Below are positions 5,720 through 5,792 of a stretch of 5,792 nt of DNA, piece after piece. A model generated the notes under the pieces. The model saw only the letters and a list, made by a program, of their open reading frames with translations, had not been told where the DNA came from and did not search any database. The stretch comes from Dehalococcoidales bacterium (lineage in GTDB: Bacteria; Chloroflexota; Dehalococcoidia; Dehalococcoidales; RBG-16-60-22), in NCBI GenBank assembly GCA_030628245.1, contig DAOVRI010000112.1, forward strand, positions 1 to 5,792, in the 5' to 3' direction. Numbering within the stretch: position 1 is the stretch's first letter; each line of letters opens with the position of its first letter. Position numbers and translations under genes: made by a program.

Positions 5720-5792
5720 TCATAAGCAAATATTAGGTAAGGTAAATGCACTTGGAATATTTATTGTACTTATAGTTCTGGTAATTTGAAAA
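5720..5792. other. Non-coding tail of window after the pilin operon
   Basis: These 73 AT-rich bases hold no supportable gene start and no terminator. An ATG at 5746 is preceded by AAGG but reads only nine codons. A frame from 5721 to TGA encodes a hydrophobic peptide (HKQILGKVNALGIFIVLIVLVI region) yet has no ATG, GTG or TTG start. Whether the pilin operon continues beyond the right edge cannot be judged. Confidence 0.5.

Noticed and set aside
5728..5762. Inverted repeat AAATATT / AATATTT as terminator of the pilin operon
   Set aside because: Only A/T pairs, a 21-base loop and no clear T-run; too weak to call.
5721..5789. Hydrophobic frame at the right edge that looks like a membrane peptide
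   Set aside because: No ATG, GTG or TTG start, and stops lie just upstream in the same frame; hydrophobic codons are expected by chance in T-rich sequence.
1..5792. CRISPR arrays, tRNA or rRNA genes, insertion sequences, toxin-antitoxin pairs, defence genes
   Set aside because: No regularly spaced repeats, no cloverleaf-like sequence, no transposase motifs and no terminal repeats were seen on either strand.

Overview
The window is bacterial. Genes are tightly packed on the + strand, start next to Shine-Dalgarno motifs and overlap by 1-4 bases. From the MoxR C-terminal tail and the style of the minor pilins I lean towards Chloroflexota, perhaps a Dehalococcoidia-like lineage. That is recollection of family style and was not tested. 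No convincing minus-strand gene was found.

Region 1 (1-2864) is one transcription unit of a known type. It holds the last codons of a MoxR-type AAA+ ATPase, then a DUF58 (VWA-like) membrane protein, then a nine-or-so-helix membrane protein with a C-terminal DUF4129 domain. Gaps are 3 bases and a 4-base ATGA overlap. MoxR-DUF58-DUF4129 neighbourhoods usually also encode a transglutaminase-like protease or cross-linker, often fused to the DUF4129 membrane protein. Here that catalytic core is absent from the membrane protein, which has no cysteine at all. The job is probably envelope-protein maturation or quality control, by inference.

Region 2 (2865-3680) follows after 56 bases. It is a single gene for an NTF2/SnoaL-fold protein with an N-terminal coiled coil and a strong ribosome binding site. 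A strong intrinsic terminator (11-bp stem, 6-base loop, T-rich tail) closes the unit.

Region 3 (3681-3985) is AT-rich and holds no supportable gene. It carries a possible sigma70-like promoter, a 7-base direct repeat and a possible short leader reading frame.

Region 4 (3986-5719) is a separate minor-pilin operon of three genes. Two are prepilins with classic G|xxxxE type III signal peptides. The third has a PilX/GspK-like N-terminus without Glu5 and a beta-rich C-terminal part. The order matches gspI-gspJ-gspK and pilV-pilW-pilX, so the products probably make the priming tip complex of a type IV pilus or type II secretion pseudopilus. Base composition drops clearly at the terminator: line 2641-2700 is 45/60 G+C and line 3241-3300 is 38/60, whereas 4081-4140 is 28/60 and 5221-5280 is 18/60. 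The pilin module therefore has a different compositional history from the conserved operon before it. The last 73 bases contain no gene start I can support.

I do not see a clearly new biological system. The most notable points are the transglutaminase-less MoxR/DUF58/DUF4129 unit with an attached NTF2-like gene, and the compositionally distinct I-J-K pilin operon whose third member has an unusual beta-rich ectodomain.
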